A DNA stretch of 64,000 bases from Acanthococcus lagerstroemiae (taxonomy: Eukaryota > Arthropoda > Insecta > Hemiptera > Eriococcidae), in contig CM063112.1 in the NCBI GenBank assembly GCA_031841125.1, forward strand, positions 15,712,603 through 15,776,602, in the 5' to 3' direction. The translations under genes and the position numbers were made by a program. Below the pieces are notes generated by a model. It ran no database searches. It saw only the letters and a program-made list of their open reading frames with translations, and was not told the DNA's origin. Position 1 is the first letter of the stretch; each line of letters begins with the position of its first letter. Of the stretch, positions 1 to 11,209 are shown in pieces.

Positions 1-113
1 AGACAGGTATTAAACCAGTAGAATTCTTAAAAATATGAGCTAGTGAATGAAGAAAACAGTTGGGCGGAATCGGCGTATGTGAAGTAAAAAACATCATGTT
101 GGTGAAATTGCAG

Positions 114-337
114 ATACAGAGACGTCTACCTGGCGATTCGAGGAAAACTCAAACGTTGGAATTCAAATGTGGGAATTGAACTAAAATGGGATGTCAACCG
201 CGATCCATCACAAAAAATAATCGTTAATTTCCATACCAACTCAATCTCGCATGCTAATGGAAATCAGTACGTAGCAAAATTGATTTTCGAGTATCCAGGC
301 CACGTCAGTGAAGGATCACTTTTAGTTCAACATCGAG
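114..337 (+). CDS. Internal exon of an apolipophorin-like large lipid transfer protein (partial)
   Basis: An open stretch runs from a splice acceptor (TTGCAG, ending at 113) to a consensus donor (G|GTAAGT at 338). The frame is closed upstream of the acceptor by TGA at 103-105, so this is an internal exon starting with the last base of a codon and ending with the first base of the next. It encodes about 74 residues with the segments VGIELKWDVNRDPSQK and YVAKLIFEYPGHVSEG. The W-D-x-N-R-D-P pattern recalls the repeated beta-sheet region of apolipophorin/vitellogenin-type proteins, which carry lipid in haemolymph; that assignment is from memory of the family and not from a search. No neighbouring exon was found to the right. 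The gene may end in a lost part, extend left of the window, or have the receptor array in an intron. It could also be an isolated exon of a dead gene. Confidence 0.55.
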
Positions 338-823
338 GTAAGTGATGCAGATTATTTATTTGGTTCTATTTACTACGGTTTCTGACCATTACGTATTCTG
401 AAATTGTTGTGAAGTATTTGAATGCAAATAGTTCTTCTGCAACTCTATAAGAAAGTGCAATTTGAGCTGACCCAAATGCAGGTATATATGTTCCATATGT
501 CCCATTGTTAAAAACTATGTGTGCTAGTCTAATAGATTTCCGCGAGGATCTGGGGTCCATTTTGAAGAGCAGTATTTTGGTTCTGATTAAATTATTGCAA
601 ACACCTCACTAAAAAGTTCCTCATGATATGGAGCTTGAGGGAAATAAAAGTTTAAAATAACCATTTCATTTTAGGAAATAGTGTTAGAATGCGAGTATTG
701 AAGCTGGATGAGACTACAACAAGCATATGATGAATACTTTGAAATTAATTATTTAATAAAAAAACATAATGTGACATTACATAATTACGTCGTCGAAAAA
801 CGATCAACAACAACGAGCGGCAC
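338..823. other. Non-coding stretch after the lipid-transfer-like exon
   Basis: It starts with the splice donor of the preceding exon and so is probably intron, at least at first. I see no further exon, repeat or RNA gene in it. The short open frames on the minus strand have no recognisable content. Confidence 0.4.
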
Positions 824-1383
824 GAGTATAAACGAGGTCTGAATCTTAACGATTAGCGTCAGTGTTACCAGAAGATGATGTTTTACAAAACATTAACAAA
901 TAATGGTTGAATGAATTTCTCTAAAAATCTGAGGAGGACTATGCATTTTTGCGATTTTGTTATTCCATTCCTGTTTCGCAGTTACTATAATCACAACCGA
1001 AATAACTGCAGAGGACACTTTGTTGATATAAGTTGCAATAAAATAGTTGTATCCAGCTTTTCACGTGCCTATACATTCTCTTAACGGTAATTTTTGAAGA
1101 ATGAGGGATGGTACATAAGAATTATGTAATGTGATTGTAACTTGAAGGAACTGCCAATACATCAGCTTGTAATGCATATTTTGGAAGAACAGACTAAGGA
1201 AGCGAAGAAACTCTTGCTTGGTCACTGATCAGTACGTGTCTCATAACATTTTGTGAACCGGCTATAACTGCTATTTTTCATTAGCCACTACCATTATACC
1301 AATAATGTTTTTTATTTATTCTATTGTTCAGTCTTATGATGAGGAAATTCTGGAATTAACAGTAGTCAAAGGTACTTTTCAGT

Positions 1384-1389
1384 TTTATT
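1384..1389 (-). terminator. Candidate polyadenylation signal of receptor A
   Basis: AATAAA on the minus strand, about 150 nt past the stop of receptor A. The same hexamer lies at 11057-11062 behind receptor B within a conserved flank, which supports it over AATAAA at 1311-1316, which is not kept in unit B. Confidence 0.4.
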
Positions 1390-1540
1390 TGAAATACAAA
1401 TGGAGAATCATACACAATATCCCAGAAACATCGTGACAGGTCTTCCGGCACTCTTTATACATAGGTAGATTCTCTAGATTATTATTGATGAATATTCGAG
1501 ATTATGTTCACGTTGTGTAACTTTCAATTTATTTTCATAT

Positions 1541-3058
1541 TCAACGGGTGACAAAAAATGATTTCAGAGTATCACGAAACCGATCATACATTATGTAGTA
1601 CACAGCAAAATTGAAACTGGAGGTTGTTAGAATTAATAAATCTAAAAAATTTCCGAATCGTGGATAGACTGGATCGCAGGTGTTGTGAGTAGTTGTTCTG
1701 AAGCATGCTGCACCTAACAGTGTCAGTACTATGTGAGACATTTGAGGAATTATACCAGTGAACAAAAACATGATGAGTATAACCACCAATGTTTTTGTAA
1801 TATCCATCTTCGAAGCTAGGTTCAAATAATGATGGTGCTCTTTTCGATTCAAAATCCACACTAGCCTAAAGAGAGAGACAGAGACAGAAGAAAAAAAAAC
1901 TATATTCAAATCTTATATAAAAATAAAGTGTTTAGTTGTGTTAGTCCTTTTTTGTCTTCTCAAGGAGGAGTTTTGGCAGAAGTTGGGAATAAAATAATTA
2001 TAAAAATAAATTTTAGTAATCTTAAAAAGCCTGGGGTTTAAAAAAGAAAAGTAACAATTCTCAGTTTTAACGGAGGAATAAACACACAATCTGAAGTCAG
2101 TCTTACTGTTCGTTTGAATTTGAGCTTCCTTGAGATTATGGTTTGAGGCAAACATAAACTTATCAAACGAGAAAGTAATAAGAGAATTAATGTGGGAGAT
2201 GAGAAGTATAAATGCCGAAATATCCAAAACGAAGGCGAATATAATACATATATGCAGGTCTATTAATGTAGATATGCTACTCCCTTTTTCACCCCTCCAC
2301 CATTAGGAACAAAAGTTTAGCGAAACTAATCACCATAATTACAAATAATGTACTAACCTGATACTGACATACAGAATGAAAGCCGATGGTACACCTTGTA
2401 ATACTATGGCAGAAATCATACGGTAAGAGGCAATCAAGCACCACGAGTCTCTTTCCTTCAGTGCGTATATAGTTAATCCGGCATTTATACCCACCGGCAT
2501 ATTCTTCATTAGTGTGGAATTAGTAAATCTCTCGTGTATAGTATTGTCATCCGCAATCGTATAGAAGGCCCATAAGAACGACGTTCGTGTCAGCATGCTG
2601 AAAATAATGCTACATCCGATTATCCGCCATACATATCGGGCATTAAACCAATACTTCTGAGGGTGTACAATGGCTATGTATCGGAGAGCGGCCAACATCG
2701 TTGATAAGAAAATCGAAAATGTGTACAGAACTTGGTGGAAATAATAATGCCAAAGGAGTACTTTAATCCAACCGATACCGAGATTTTTTGGATGTGCCTT
2801 GAAATCCAACTGAAAGAACATGTACCAGATAATGGGTATGTACATGATCAGCATTAAAAGATCTGTGGCCGCAAGTGCTGCAAGTGCCCTATTTGTTGGG
2901 CTGGCCATTCTTTTGCGAGTGAAAATGATCAAGTTCAAAAGCTGGCCTACTGATCCGATCGGACAAATGAGAAGACTGGCGTATCCATGTATGCGGGTTT
3001 CGTAGAACGTTGATAAGGTACTTATCGTGGGATTGCAGTCTATAAAAATTTTATTCAT
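1541..3058 (-). CDS. Receptor A: myosuppressin/FMRFamide-receptor-like GPCR, 341 aa
   Basis: Class A seven-helix receptor, probably at the plasma membrane and for a small amidated neuropeptide. Exon 1 is 3058-2358 and exon 2 is 1865-1541. The intron 2357-1866 (492 nt) has CAG|GTTAGT and TCTTTAG|G boundaries and splits Arg-234. Approximate helices: TM1 24-46 with LLNLII, TM2 57-81 with LAATD, TM3 97-130, TM4 145-167, TM5 204-234, TM6 257-284, TM7 305-326 with SSFNFAVYYIM in the NPxxY position. The D/E-R-Y motif is L-R-Y (125-127). The usual Cys at the top of TM3 and in the second extracellular loop are missing. An in-frame TGA upstream fixes the start, and a splice acceptor (AG at 3096-3097) 37 nt before the ATG implies a non-coding first exon. 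The tail after TM7 is very short. The family is clear; ligand and activity are not. Confidence 0.9.
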
Positions 3059-3095
3059 TTCTGTAGATATATAATTTCACGCTGATGTCCGGCTC

Positions 3096-3476
3096 CTGAA
3101 AAAAAAAGAAGCGAAAATGAAGTATTGGTTATTTTTACTAGATAGATTGCATAATGGTTCATCTATTGTGGTTGGACTACAATTATTATATGCAAAATTA
3201 TTTAGTATTAGGAGGAGTGAAACTCTCAGCTTAAGTAGTTAACGACTGCTACGTACGACTCGATGATTGTCGTCCGTAAATAGGCTTCGTAGGTAAAAGA
3301 TTTTTGCCATAAGATACAGAAACAGCTGTATTATATGCAAAACCGTTGCTGCTGAGGGAAGCTCTGGATTTTTAACCCCTCCTTATAAACCTCTTGAAAT
3401 TAATACTACTTTCATTCCTTGAATTTGTTGAAAATGAAATGTAATTGCATCCTTCGCTGGCTAACATTTCAGAAAC
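3096..3476. other. Upstream (intronic) sequence of receptor A
   Basis: Given the splice acceptor at 3096-3097 this is probably the first intron of receptor A. It is highly similar to 12750-13124 in unit B, with a few substitutions and two small indels. No convincing first exon or core promoter was identified. Confidence 0.5.
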
Positions 3477-3895
3477 TCGGTAACATTGTAAAAACTCGTT
3501 AAACCTCCGTCATTCTATGTTAGGATCCCTTCACGCTGTGTTAGGACTCGTTCACACTGCTTCAGACATTTTTAAAATCCGTCAAAATTAAGATTATTTA
3601 ATGACCTGTTCAAAAGCTCTTAAAGACTCCCTAATACTGTATAGAGACTTGTTAGGACTCCTCGTCATGACTGTGTCAAGACTTGAAAATTGTGTTGAGA
3701 CAATTTGTGATCGTAGTAGAATTCCTTACCTAATAAGACTATTTGAAACTAATTTAAAACTCGATAAGACTGTGTTCTGATCCCTGAATACTCTTTATGA
3801 TTATGTTAAGACGCTGCAACATAGCATGGAACTCGTTAGGGCTTCCTAAGACTATTTAAAGTTTATTACAGCTCATTAAAGCATGTTCCCACTTT
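3477..3895. repeat. 419-bp tract almost identical to 13125-13543
   Basis: The two units agree over 419 bp with one substitution (position 3840, G here and A in unit B) and no indel. The next 200 bp on the gene-distal side differ at about one base in eight. The tract consists of short degenerate AGACT/TTAGGACT motifs spaced 10-30 nt apart and has no long open frame. Confidence 0.85.
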
Positions 3896-4244
3896 GAGGC
3901 GATGTTAAACACAAACTTGCCCCGTGCGAGATTTGTAAAATTATGCCAGATTCACCCATTTTATGGTGACTCCGCATTCTGGTTGGTTGGAAATAAAGAC
4001 AATTTTTTATCAATCACGGTTCATTTTCTTGAGGCTTTTCCAAGCTGGATTAAGGCTCTTAAATATTGTGGTATGTTTCTTTGAGATTGTGTTAAGGTAA
4101 TTTTAGACTATTTTAAGATACATGAAGACTATTTCAAGACTCATTAAAAATGTATCGAAACCAGAGGCGCCGGAAGGAAATCATCAGTGCGGGAGGTATT
4201 AAAAAAAATCTAATGACGGACATTTTTTAAATTTTGATCTGGCT

Positions 4245-4690
4245 TCTTTTCTATTGTAATATAATATATTGTAATTAGGATGGATGTGCGTGTGTATGTG
4301 CGCGCGCGCGTGGTGGGGGGGGGGGGGTTAAAGTTAGAAACCGAATGATACTGACGAAGGTTCAAAACAATCGGGGATAGCCTTATTCTGCAACGATACA
4401 CTCTGTATGTTTTGCTGCATTGAAAGAATGCATGGGCCCCCTCGTACTTCTCTGAAATTTGCTCGTACTTTTGTTCTAACTTTTTTATCCGCTCTTTCAG
4501 CAGTTCTTAGCAATTATAGCGTAAACACTACAATATTTCGGTTGTTTTATTACTGCATTTTACACGATTCCAGAGAACGCAAAAGCAGACGTTGCAATTG
4601 CTTTGCTGCTATGCGAGAACTCCTGTGTCTTGGTGGATCAAAAAATCCGTTTTTGTCCCGGACAGCGGAAGGGATCCAACAAGTTTTTTT
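4245..4690. other. Unit A-specific insert with CG/TG run and G-tract
   Basis: This stretch lacks a counterpart in unit B, where the two sides are joined near 13885-13905. It holds a (TG/CG) alternating run followed by 13 G (4315-4327). No protein domain is recognisable. It may be an older insertion or a sequence lost from unit B. Confidence 0.45.
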
Positions 4691-4709
4691 TTCTCTCAAA
4701 GAACATATG

Positions 4710-6713
4710 CAGGGTGTCCGAGTTTCAGTTGCTAAGCGGGGAGGAATGAATAGCACTTGAGTAGACAAAGCAAAAGTGTTATTATCACCTTTTGCCTAAT
4801 CACAAAATTGAGGGCGCCGCATCTTTGTAAAAATCGAAAAATTCACCAATTTTGACCCATTATAAAAATCACGAGTACTGATGTTGCCCAGTCTACAATG
4901 ATGCCATGTTACAGCACTCACTTAGAGTAACAAAACAAGTTATTACGATATCCGGCCTGCTCTGAAAATTTAAGCAGGTAAATGGCATCCAAAATTCAGA
5001 AATTTCAATTTTTTACAAAATTGTGCAAAAAGCCTACTTTTACTGAACCCCAACATGAATAACCAAAGGCCGGCGTACAGTTCTCATTATCAAAACTGGT
5101 AGCCCTGATTCAGATGAACAAAAAATCATACCACTATCTCCTTCCAGTTTTCAGAATTTAAAAAGTTATGTCGCGTTGAAGTTCATGAAGCTTCTGAAAT
5201 GATCGAAAAATGAACCTTATGATCAAAGAAGAAAAAGAAAAAAAAGAAAATTACAAACGCTTCTAATTTATTGTAACTTTCAACAGTCGTTATGCCTGAA
5301 TGAATGACTGGCGTTACATGAAGACTCCATCTGTTGAACTAGTTGTCTAACCACCATAAAATAGGCACTGGAATACAAGAAGACCTCTCGCTGAAAGTAG
5401 ATGAATGAAACTTGATTCATTTTATGACAAGCCATTGTTATGGTTTGTGCACTTTCGCTGCAAATTAACAACAGGCTTTAATTCTGTTCAGTTTTTTAGC
5501 AGCATTTGTCTTCTGTACACTAACTGATTTCCCCACATTATAAAAGAAATCTAAAAATTTGAGACGTTACCAGATTGAGAATAAATTTTTTAAGTAAATT
5601 ATTTCAAATAATTTATCAACTCTTACTGAATGTACCAGTTATCCCTCCGATTAAAAGTGCGCTTTACTTTTATCTTCTGTTAGTATGTCTGCAAACTCGA
5701 CGTTTTCTTGCAAAAATTTGAAACCTGGAAGCAAGAGACTTGGCTTTTCTTCTGAAATTCGGGGGGGGGGGGGGCGTGCCCTCTCAATATTTTTACATAG
5801 TCCTCTAATATCAGCGATTTAAAAAAAAACCTACAATTTTCGACTTTTTCTCTCTTGAAAACCTTATTGTGCCCCCCCCCCCTTTGGGAAACCCCTAGCT
5901 GCGCCATTGACTGTATGACACAATTTCTCGTGAATTTCCGTCGAACGTCGGTTACGCGGTGTAGAAATGTATTAGGTACACTTCGTAATTCACAAGCAAC
6001 GCACGTCGAAATGTTGGCCCATTTTTGTAGCACTGATATAGCAACTCCAGTTCTATTCCAGAGTGTGCAAAACTCAAGATTTACATTTCCCTTTCATTTC
6101 GTTTCATTTTATTTTTGTTTCTACCTACGAATTTAGGGAAACTTACTTTTGAGCGGAGCCTAGAAACCAAATAGCTTTCCCCCTAACAGTTTAATTTTTA
6201 GGGCGAGTTAAATTTTCTGTTTTTTTGAAATTTGAAAGTACTTCAACGCATCTTAACTTTTTAAATTCTGAAAACTGGAAGGAGATAGTGGTATGATTTT
6301 TTGTTCATCTGAATCAGGGCTACCAGTTTTGATAATGAGAACTGTACGCCGGCCTTTGGTTATTCATGTTGGGATTCAGTAAAAGTAGGCTTTTTGCACA
6401 ATTTTGTAAAAAAATAGAAATTTCTGAATTTTGGATGCCATTTACCCGCTTAAATTTTCAGAGCAGGCCGGATTTCGTAATAACTTGTTTTGTTACTCTA
6501 AGTGAGTGCTGTACCATGGCATCATTGTAGACTGGACAACATCATTACTCGTGATTTTTGTAATAGGTCAAAATTAGTGAATTTTTCGATTTTTACAAAG
6601 ATGCGGCGCCTTCAATTTTGTGATTAGGCAAAAGGTGATAGTAACACTTTTGCTTTGTCTATTCATGTACTATTCATTCCTCCCCGCTTAGTAACCGAAA
6701 TTCAGACACCCTG
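4710..6713. mobile_element. 2.0-kb non-autonomous DNA transposon with about 473-bp terminal inverted repeats
   Basis: The left arm (4710-5182) and right arm (6240-6713) are inverted copies at roughly 90% identity, starting CAGGGTGTC and ending GACACCCTG. The 1.06-kb interior (5183-6239) has a 14-G run, a C run and no transposase-like frame. Unit B holds the empty site: its AAAGAAAATATACCGAAC matches the left flank (CAAAGAACATAT) joined to the right flank (TATACCGAAC), so TATA or TA was the target. TA-type targets and CAGGGTGTC ends suggest a Tc1/mariner-like or foldback element; the superfamily is inferred. Confidence 0.85.
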
Positions 6714-8162
6714 TATACCGAACAATCGTTTGAAATTATTTGTTTTTTTGGCTTCGCTAAATCCGGACATGCCAACCGATCTAGGCCACAATATGATAAT
6801 TCTATATCGTAACACGGAGTGACTTAGCTCACTTTTTTCTATGCTTCAAAATTTGACGCGTTCTATAGACTGTAGAAACTGGGCTAGCGAACCGGGATAT
6901 TTTTGTAATTTTGATGGGACATTGTGGGGGGGGGGGAGAAGAAGAAAAAGAAAGCTGTTGACACCTCCTCCCACTTTACAAATTTCTCCACAGAATTATG
7001 AAATATAGTGTGCCAAGTGGTACCGCGATAAGGTGACATTGCATATGTGTTGTAAAAATTTTTTTTCGTAAAAATGTGTTCATCATTGTTCCCTTGGGAA
7101 TCCCAGAATTATCGGTCTAAAATTGATGTACTTCGCCGTAGAGGTGGCAGAACGTTTGAAGAAATCAACAAATGCACTATGGAATCATTTTTTAGGTTCA
7201 TCAAGTAGTTGAACTCGTTTCTGAAATTTTAAACTGTATTTTCAAAACTGTGGTATCTATAGGTGAAGGAAAATTCAACATTTTTTGAAAAAAGTGTACA
7301 GATGCAATATGGGTCTTTTTTATCAAGTTCTTCTAGTCGTTGAACTTGTCTCTGACTTCCGTTTGACTGTATCTTCAAAATTGTGCTACCTGGGGGGGGG
7401 GGGGGGTTTAACAACCGTGTTACCAATGCGAAGGAGCATATGCGTAAGAATGAGTTTTCGTCCTTATTTAATAACTATGAGAGATTTATAGGTAATTCAG
7501 ATACCAAAACTAGATTCTTGTTAGTCATGGTTGCCAACAGAAAACTACAGAAATTGCTTTCGGTCCAAAACAATACCTAATCCGTAACAAAATATTTACG
7601 AAAAATTTGCGGGAATACAATTTAAGATTCTTAAAATTGACAAAATAATATTTTTGAAGAACACCTTTTAATTTGCAGTGTACGGCAAGACCACTAAAAC
7701 ACCTGAAATTCTGCGTATCTGCTCATAAGGCCTGTGTGCATGGGTAACAGTGGAAAGGGCTATTTTCAACTTCTCGTTGCGTCACCCCCCCCCCCCATTT
7801 CAGGCAGATTTATTCCCTTTTTGTTAGTTTTCTCATATCTTCCCTCTTTCCCGAGAAAATGCGGAAAAACTGAAAATTAGCCAATGCCACTTTACCTACA
7901 CGATTTATTCATAATAACGTTCGTAAGACAGCTCATGTGTAAATCGTGAAATCGTTGCTTTTATCATGAAATTTGATGCATCATTCGAAAGTAGCAAAAT
8001 GAAGAACATTTTTAGTAATGTTCTTAATTTTTTTGGCCGAGTCGATTTTGCCTATTACAATTTTTCTTTTGACCTCGTGTCTGGCAGAAAGGGGGAGAAA
8101 GTTCAGATTTTCTCCAAGTATTTGCAGTTTACTTGACACAAACTTTTCAAGGATGTGCTTTA
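6714..8162. other. Distal part of unit A, no gene
   Basis: 6714-7800 matches 13905-14240 and 15670-16740 of unit B with gaps. It contains a G-run (7392-7406) and a C-run near 7787. From about 7870 there is no match in unit B. The short open frames have no recognisable domain and are not conserved between the units. Confidence 0.5.
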
Positions 8163-8201
8163 ATACAGGGTGACTGTTAATAAGGAAACGAATCACCCTG
8201 T
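8163..8201. mobile_element. Miniature palindrome with CAGGGTGA ends
   Basis: TACAGGGTGA and TCACCCTGTA face each other with under 20 nt between them, flanked by TA. The ends resemble those of the 2.0-kb element at 4710. It is probably an internal-deletion relic of a TA-target transposon. Confidence 0.5.
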
Positions 8202-10171
8202 ACTGAGTGTCAAGTCCACTTCGTTCATTTAAAGGATTTCTGTTTTGACAGCCAAATCGGAGTTGTATTGAAGGTTGGACAAAACATTCGGAGTCAGTGA
8301 CCAAAGAATTTTCTATTTCCATAGTTTGTCCGATGTGTTTTCTTAAATTAAAATTTCCATGTTGATTGATTCCGGGCCCTCCGTTGGCGAGAGAAGAATT
8401 TGTTTGCTCTTTTAGGGAACTAGTCTGCTCAAAATTGAAGATCCTTTGGTCCTGTATTGATCCAACAACTTGTAAAGTAAATTACATCATCCTCACCCCC
8501 ACCTTAATTTTGATGGCAACTGAATTTTTTTTGAAGATAATACGCCATTTGTTTTCCTCCTATATATACCACTTCGGGTAAATGAGTTCTCATTCTTACT
8601 ATTTTCTTTGTTGACACGGGAAGTGGATATGATATTAATGTCTCAACTCCACCACCGGTTACATCTTATTAAAATTATTTTAAGCGAAAAGTGTGTCCAA
8701 AATATCAAATTCACTCACACTCCAACATGGACAGTGCTCTCACTGAGACTCAGTAAGACGTATGTTTGTTTTGATTGTCAAAACTCCTGAAATAAGTATC
8801 TCGACTTCGTAAAACCGTCAAGACTCTACTAAAACTCATTATGGTTCCTTACTGACTGGAATAGGACTCAGTAAAAAATTTTTAACGCTTGTCAAGACTT
8901 GTTAAGATAGGTCCAGACTTTTATTCGCTTGTGACTTGAAAACCCCCTCCTGTCAGGTGACTTTGGTACAGACTGCCCATTAGTTGTATGAATGAGCGTA
9001 AATGATGCGTGTAGGTTTTTGGGGTTTTATGGCATACAGCCACGCACAAAGTAAATAGCATGATAACTGTACCCCCTACTTCATGACAGCTGGAGGAATA
9101 GAATTACGTGGAGCTTCCCTACAGTTTAGGAAAGTAACATTGCTTTTATATTCGACTGGACGAGAACCCCTTCAATGACTCATAAAAGACTCAAAATAAC
9201 TTATACATACGTCAGAGTATTTGTTTTATCATATGTCCGATCTTTGTATAAAATGTTCGAATATCTGCAGAATTAAAATAAGGACTCTTGTTTTAAGCTT
9301 ATATCGAAATATTATTGTAGTTGATAGAATTTAACCCCCCCCCCCCACCCGGAAGCTTCAACACGCTTTTAAATGTATGCATGTTATAATATGCATGTTA
9401 GCTCCCAAAATTAAACATAAAAAATTGAATTTAGTCATTGTAAAGAGGAAGAAGTAAAGATGTGATGGATTCGTTATTTTGGAGCAAATTTTAGTTGAGT
9501 GGACAATTAGGTACATGAGGCATGGACAATGAGCCACCCCGAGCATTTCATTTTGTCACACCCCCCTTCACTCTCACTGAAAGCAAGCACATGTCATGGG
9601 CCTATTTGTATATTTCAAAATGAAGTGCATAAGCTCTGCTCCCTCTTTTTGGTAGAACTAACGTTTCATGGTCACCTTGGCACTTGGACTTAGTTTTAGG
9701 TAAAAAGTTTTAATTTTCAAGTTTACAATGCAATCTCTATTTCGCCGTGCCCCCTCTCACGAGCTATACACATATACCACGAAAGCTTTCGAATTATATT
9801 GTGAAAGTGAAGTCATACCCATTACTTATTTGTGTAAGGTTTAGGTTTAAGTTTAAAAATACTATTTTAACATTAGCCTATTGAAAAATATTTTGTACCT
9901 TACCTTGAGTCCCGTGTTAAATGAACCTTATTTTTACTAAACTTGAAATGTTATTAGAAACCAATGCTGGTACTCGTCTGGAGTCGATGATGTATTTTAA
10001 AGTTATGGTTGCAACACGGCTGACGCAGCCTCGTATCACGTTTCGAAAAATCAGTTTGACTGTTACATTCTATTTTAGTGCCCAGTGAAGAGGGTAATAT
10101 AAAATGTGGGAGTGAAAATGGGGAAAGAAGGAGGAAGGAGGATGACTGACGAAGAGTGAGATAAGATAATC
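8202..10171. other. Remaining distal part of unit A, no gene
   Basis: A short copy of a dispersed repeat (CAGTGACCAAAGAA near 8296) lies here; its tandem version is at 44945-45310. From about 8815 the sequence follows 16930-18383 of unit B. There is a C-run near 9333. No coding frame is kept between the units. Confidence 0.5.
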
Positions 10172-10492
10172 ACCCAATAGGCAAAAACACAAATTTCCGC
10201 AAAAATGTTTGCATCATTTTGCATTTTATTGTTTTTTCTGTACAAATTGTACCGTGAATTTGTTGTAGTGTGTATGATAACACACGTGTGAGTTGATAAA
10301 TTTTCTATAAAAATGATTATTTTTGAACCTATTTTGCGGAAATTTGTGTTGACACCTGGCGAAGTCTCATTGTATTGTATTGTGTCGATTTGCCTATCGG
10401 GCAGGAGTATGTAGATAGATAAAATCAATCTCGAAACTGTATCGAATTGTTGTATAGTTCCAAGTATCCAACAGAAAAATACATATTCGAAC
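10172..10492. other. Spacer between units A and B
   Basis: It lies between the end of unit A similarity and the start of unit B. I see no repeat, gene or RNA in it. An overlapping minus-strand frame has no recognisable domain. Confidence 0.4.
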
Positions 10493-11056
10493 AGGTATAA
10501 ACAAGGTCTGAATATTAACGATTTGTCGATTAGCATCGGTGTTACCAGATGATAATTTACAACATTAACAAATAATAGTTGAATGAATTTCTTTTAAAAT
10601 CTGAGGAGTAGGTACTAGGTATGCATTTTTGTGATTTCTTTATTCCATTCCTGCTGCGCAGTTACTGATCTCAACCGAAATAACTACAAGAGACACTTTT
10701 ATTGATTAGTTGGAGCAAAATAGTTGTATCCAGCTTTCTACGTATACATTATTTTCTTAATGGTAATGTTTGAAGAATGAAGGATGGTACATAAGAATGA
10801 TGTATAGGGGCTCTAACTTGAAGTAAATACCAATATACATCAGCTTATAATATATAATTTCCGGAGAACAGACTATGGAAGCGAAGGAGCCCTTGCTTGC
10901 TCACTGATCCGCACGTGTCACATAACATTTTGTGAACTGGCTATAACTGTTATTTTTCATTAGCCACAACCACTATATAATGTTTTTTATCCATTCTGTT
11001 GTTCAGTCTCATGATGAGGAAATTCTGGAATTAACAGTAGTCAAAGGTCCTTCTGT

Positions 11057-11062
11057 TTTATT
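11057..11062 (-). terminator. Candidate polyadenylation signal of receptor B
   Basis: AATAAA on the minus strand about 150 nt past the stop, at the position matching 1384-1389 in unit A. Confidence 0.4.
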
Positions 11063-11209
11063 TGAAATATAAATGGAGAATCGTACAAAATAACCCAGAA
11101 ACATCGTGACAGGTCTTCCGGGACTCTTTACATATAGATTCTCTAGATTATTATTGATGAATATTCGAGATGATGTTCACGTTTTGTAACTTTCAATTTA
11201 TTTTTATTT

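Larger units (their letters stand above)
824..10171. repeat. Duplication unit A (receptor A plus flanks)
   Basis: This block matches unit B (10493-18383) in the same order. It holds the 3' flank, exon 2, intron, exon 1, upstream region, a degenerate AGACT-rich tract, a G-run and the block ending near GTGCCCAGTGAAGAGG. Matching is near 95% in exon 1 and lower in the flanks. Unit A is longer because of the 2.0-kb transposon at 4710-6713, an adjacent roughly 440-bp extra segment (about 4245-4690) and about 0.9 kb at 7870-8815 that unit B lacks. Similarity starts at the shared GTATAAAC-AGGTCTGAA and stops after AGATAATC. Confidence 0.85.

Noticed and set aside
1913..2227. Open frame inside the intron of receptor A (and 11627-11964 in receptor B)
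   Set aside because: Both introns are bounded by good splice sites with matching phase, and the frames are not equivalent between the two copies.
10075..10536. A 153-codon minus-strand open frame with hydrophobic segments
   Set aside because: It spans the end of unit A and the spacer, its counterpart in unit B (18287-18580) is shorter and different after the shared part, and no domain or splice context is present.
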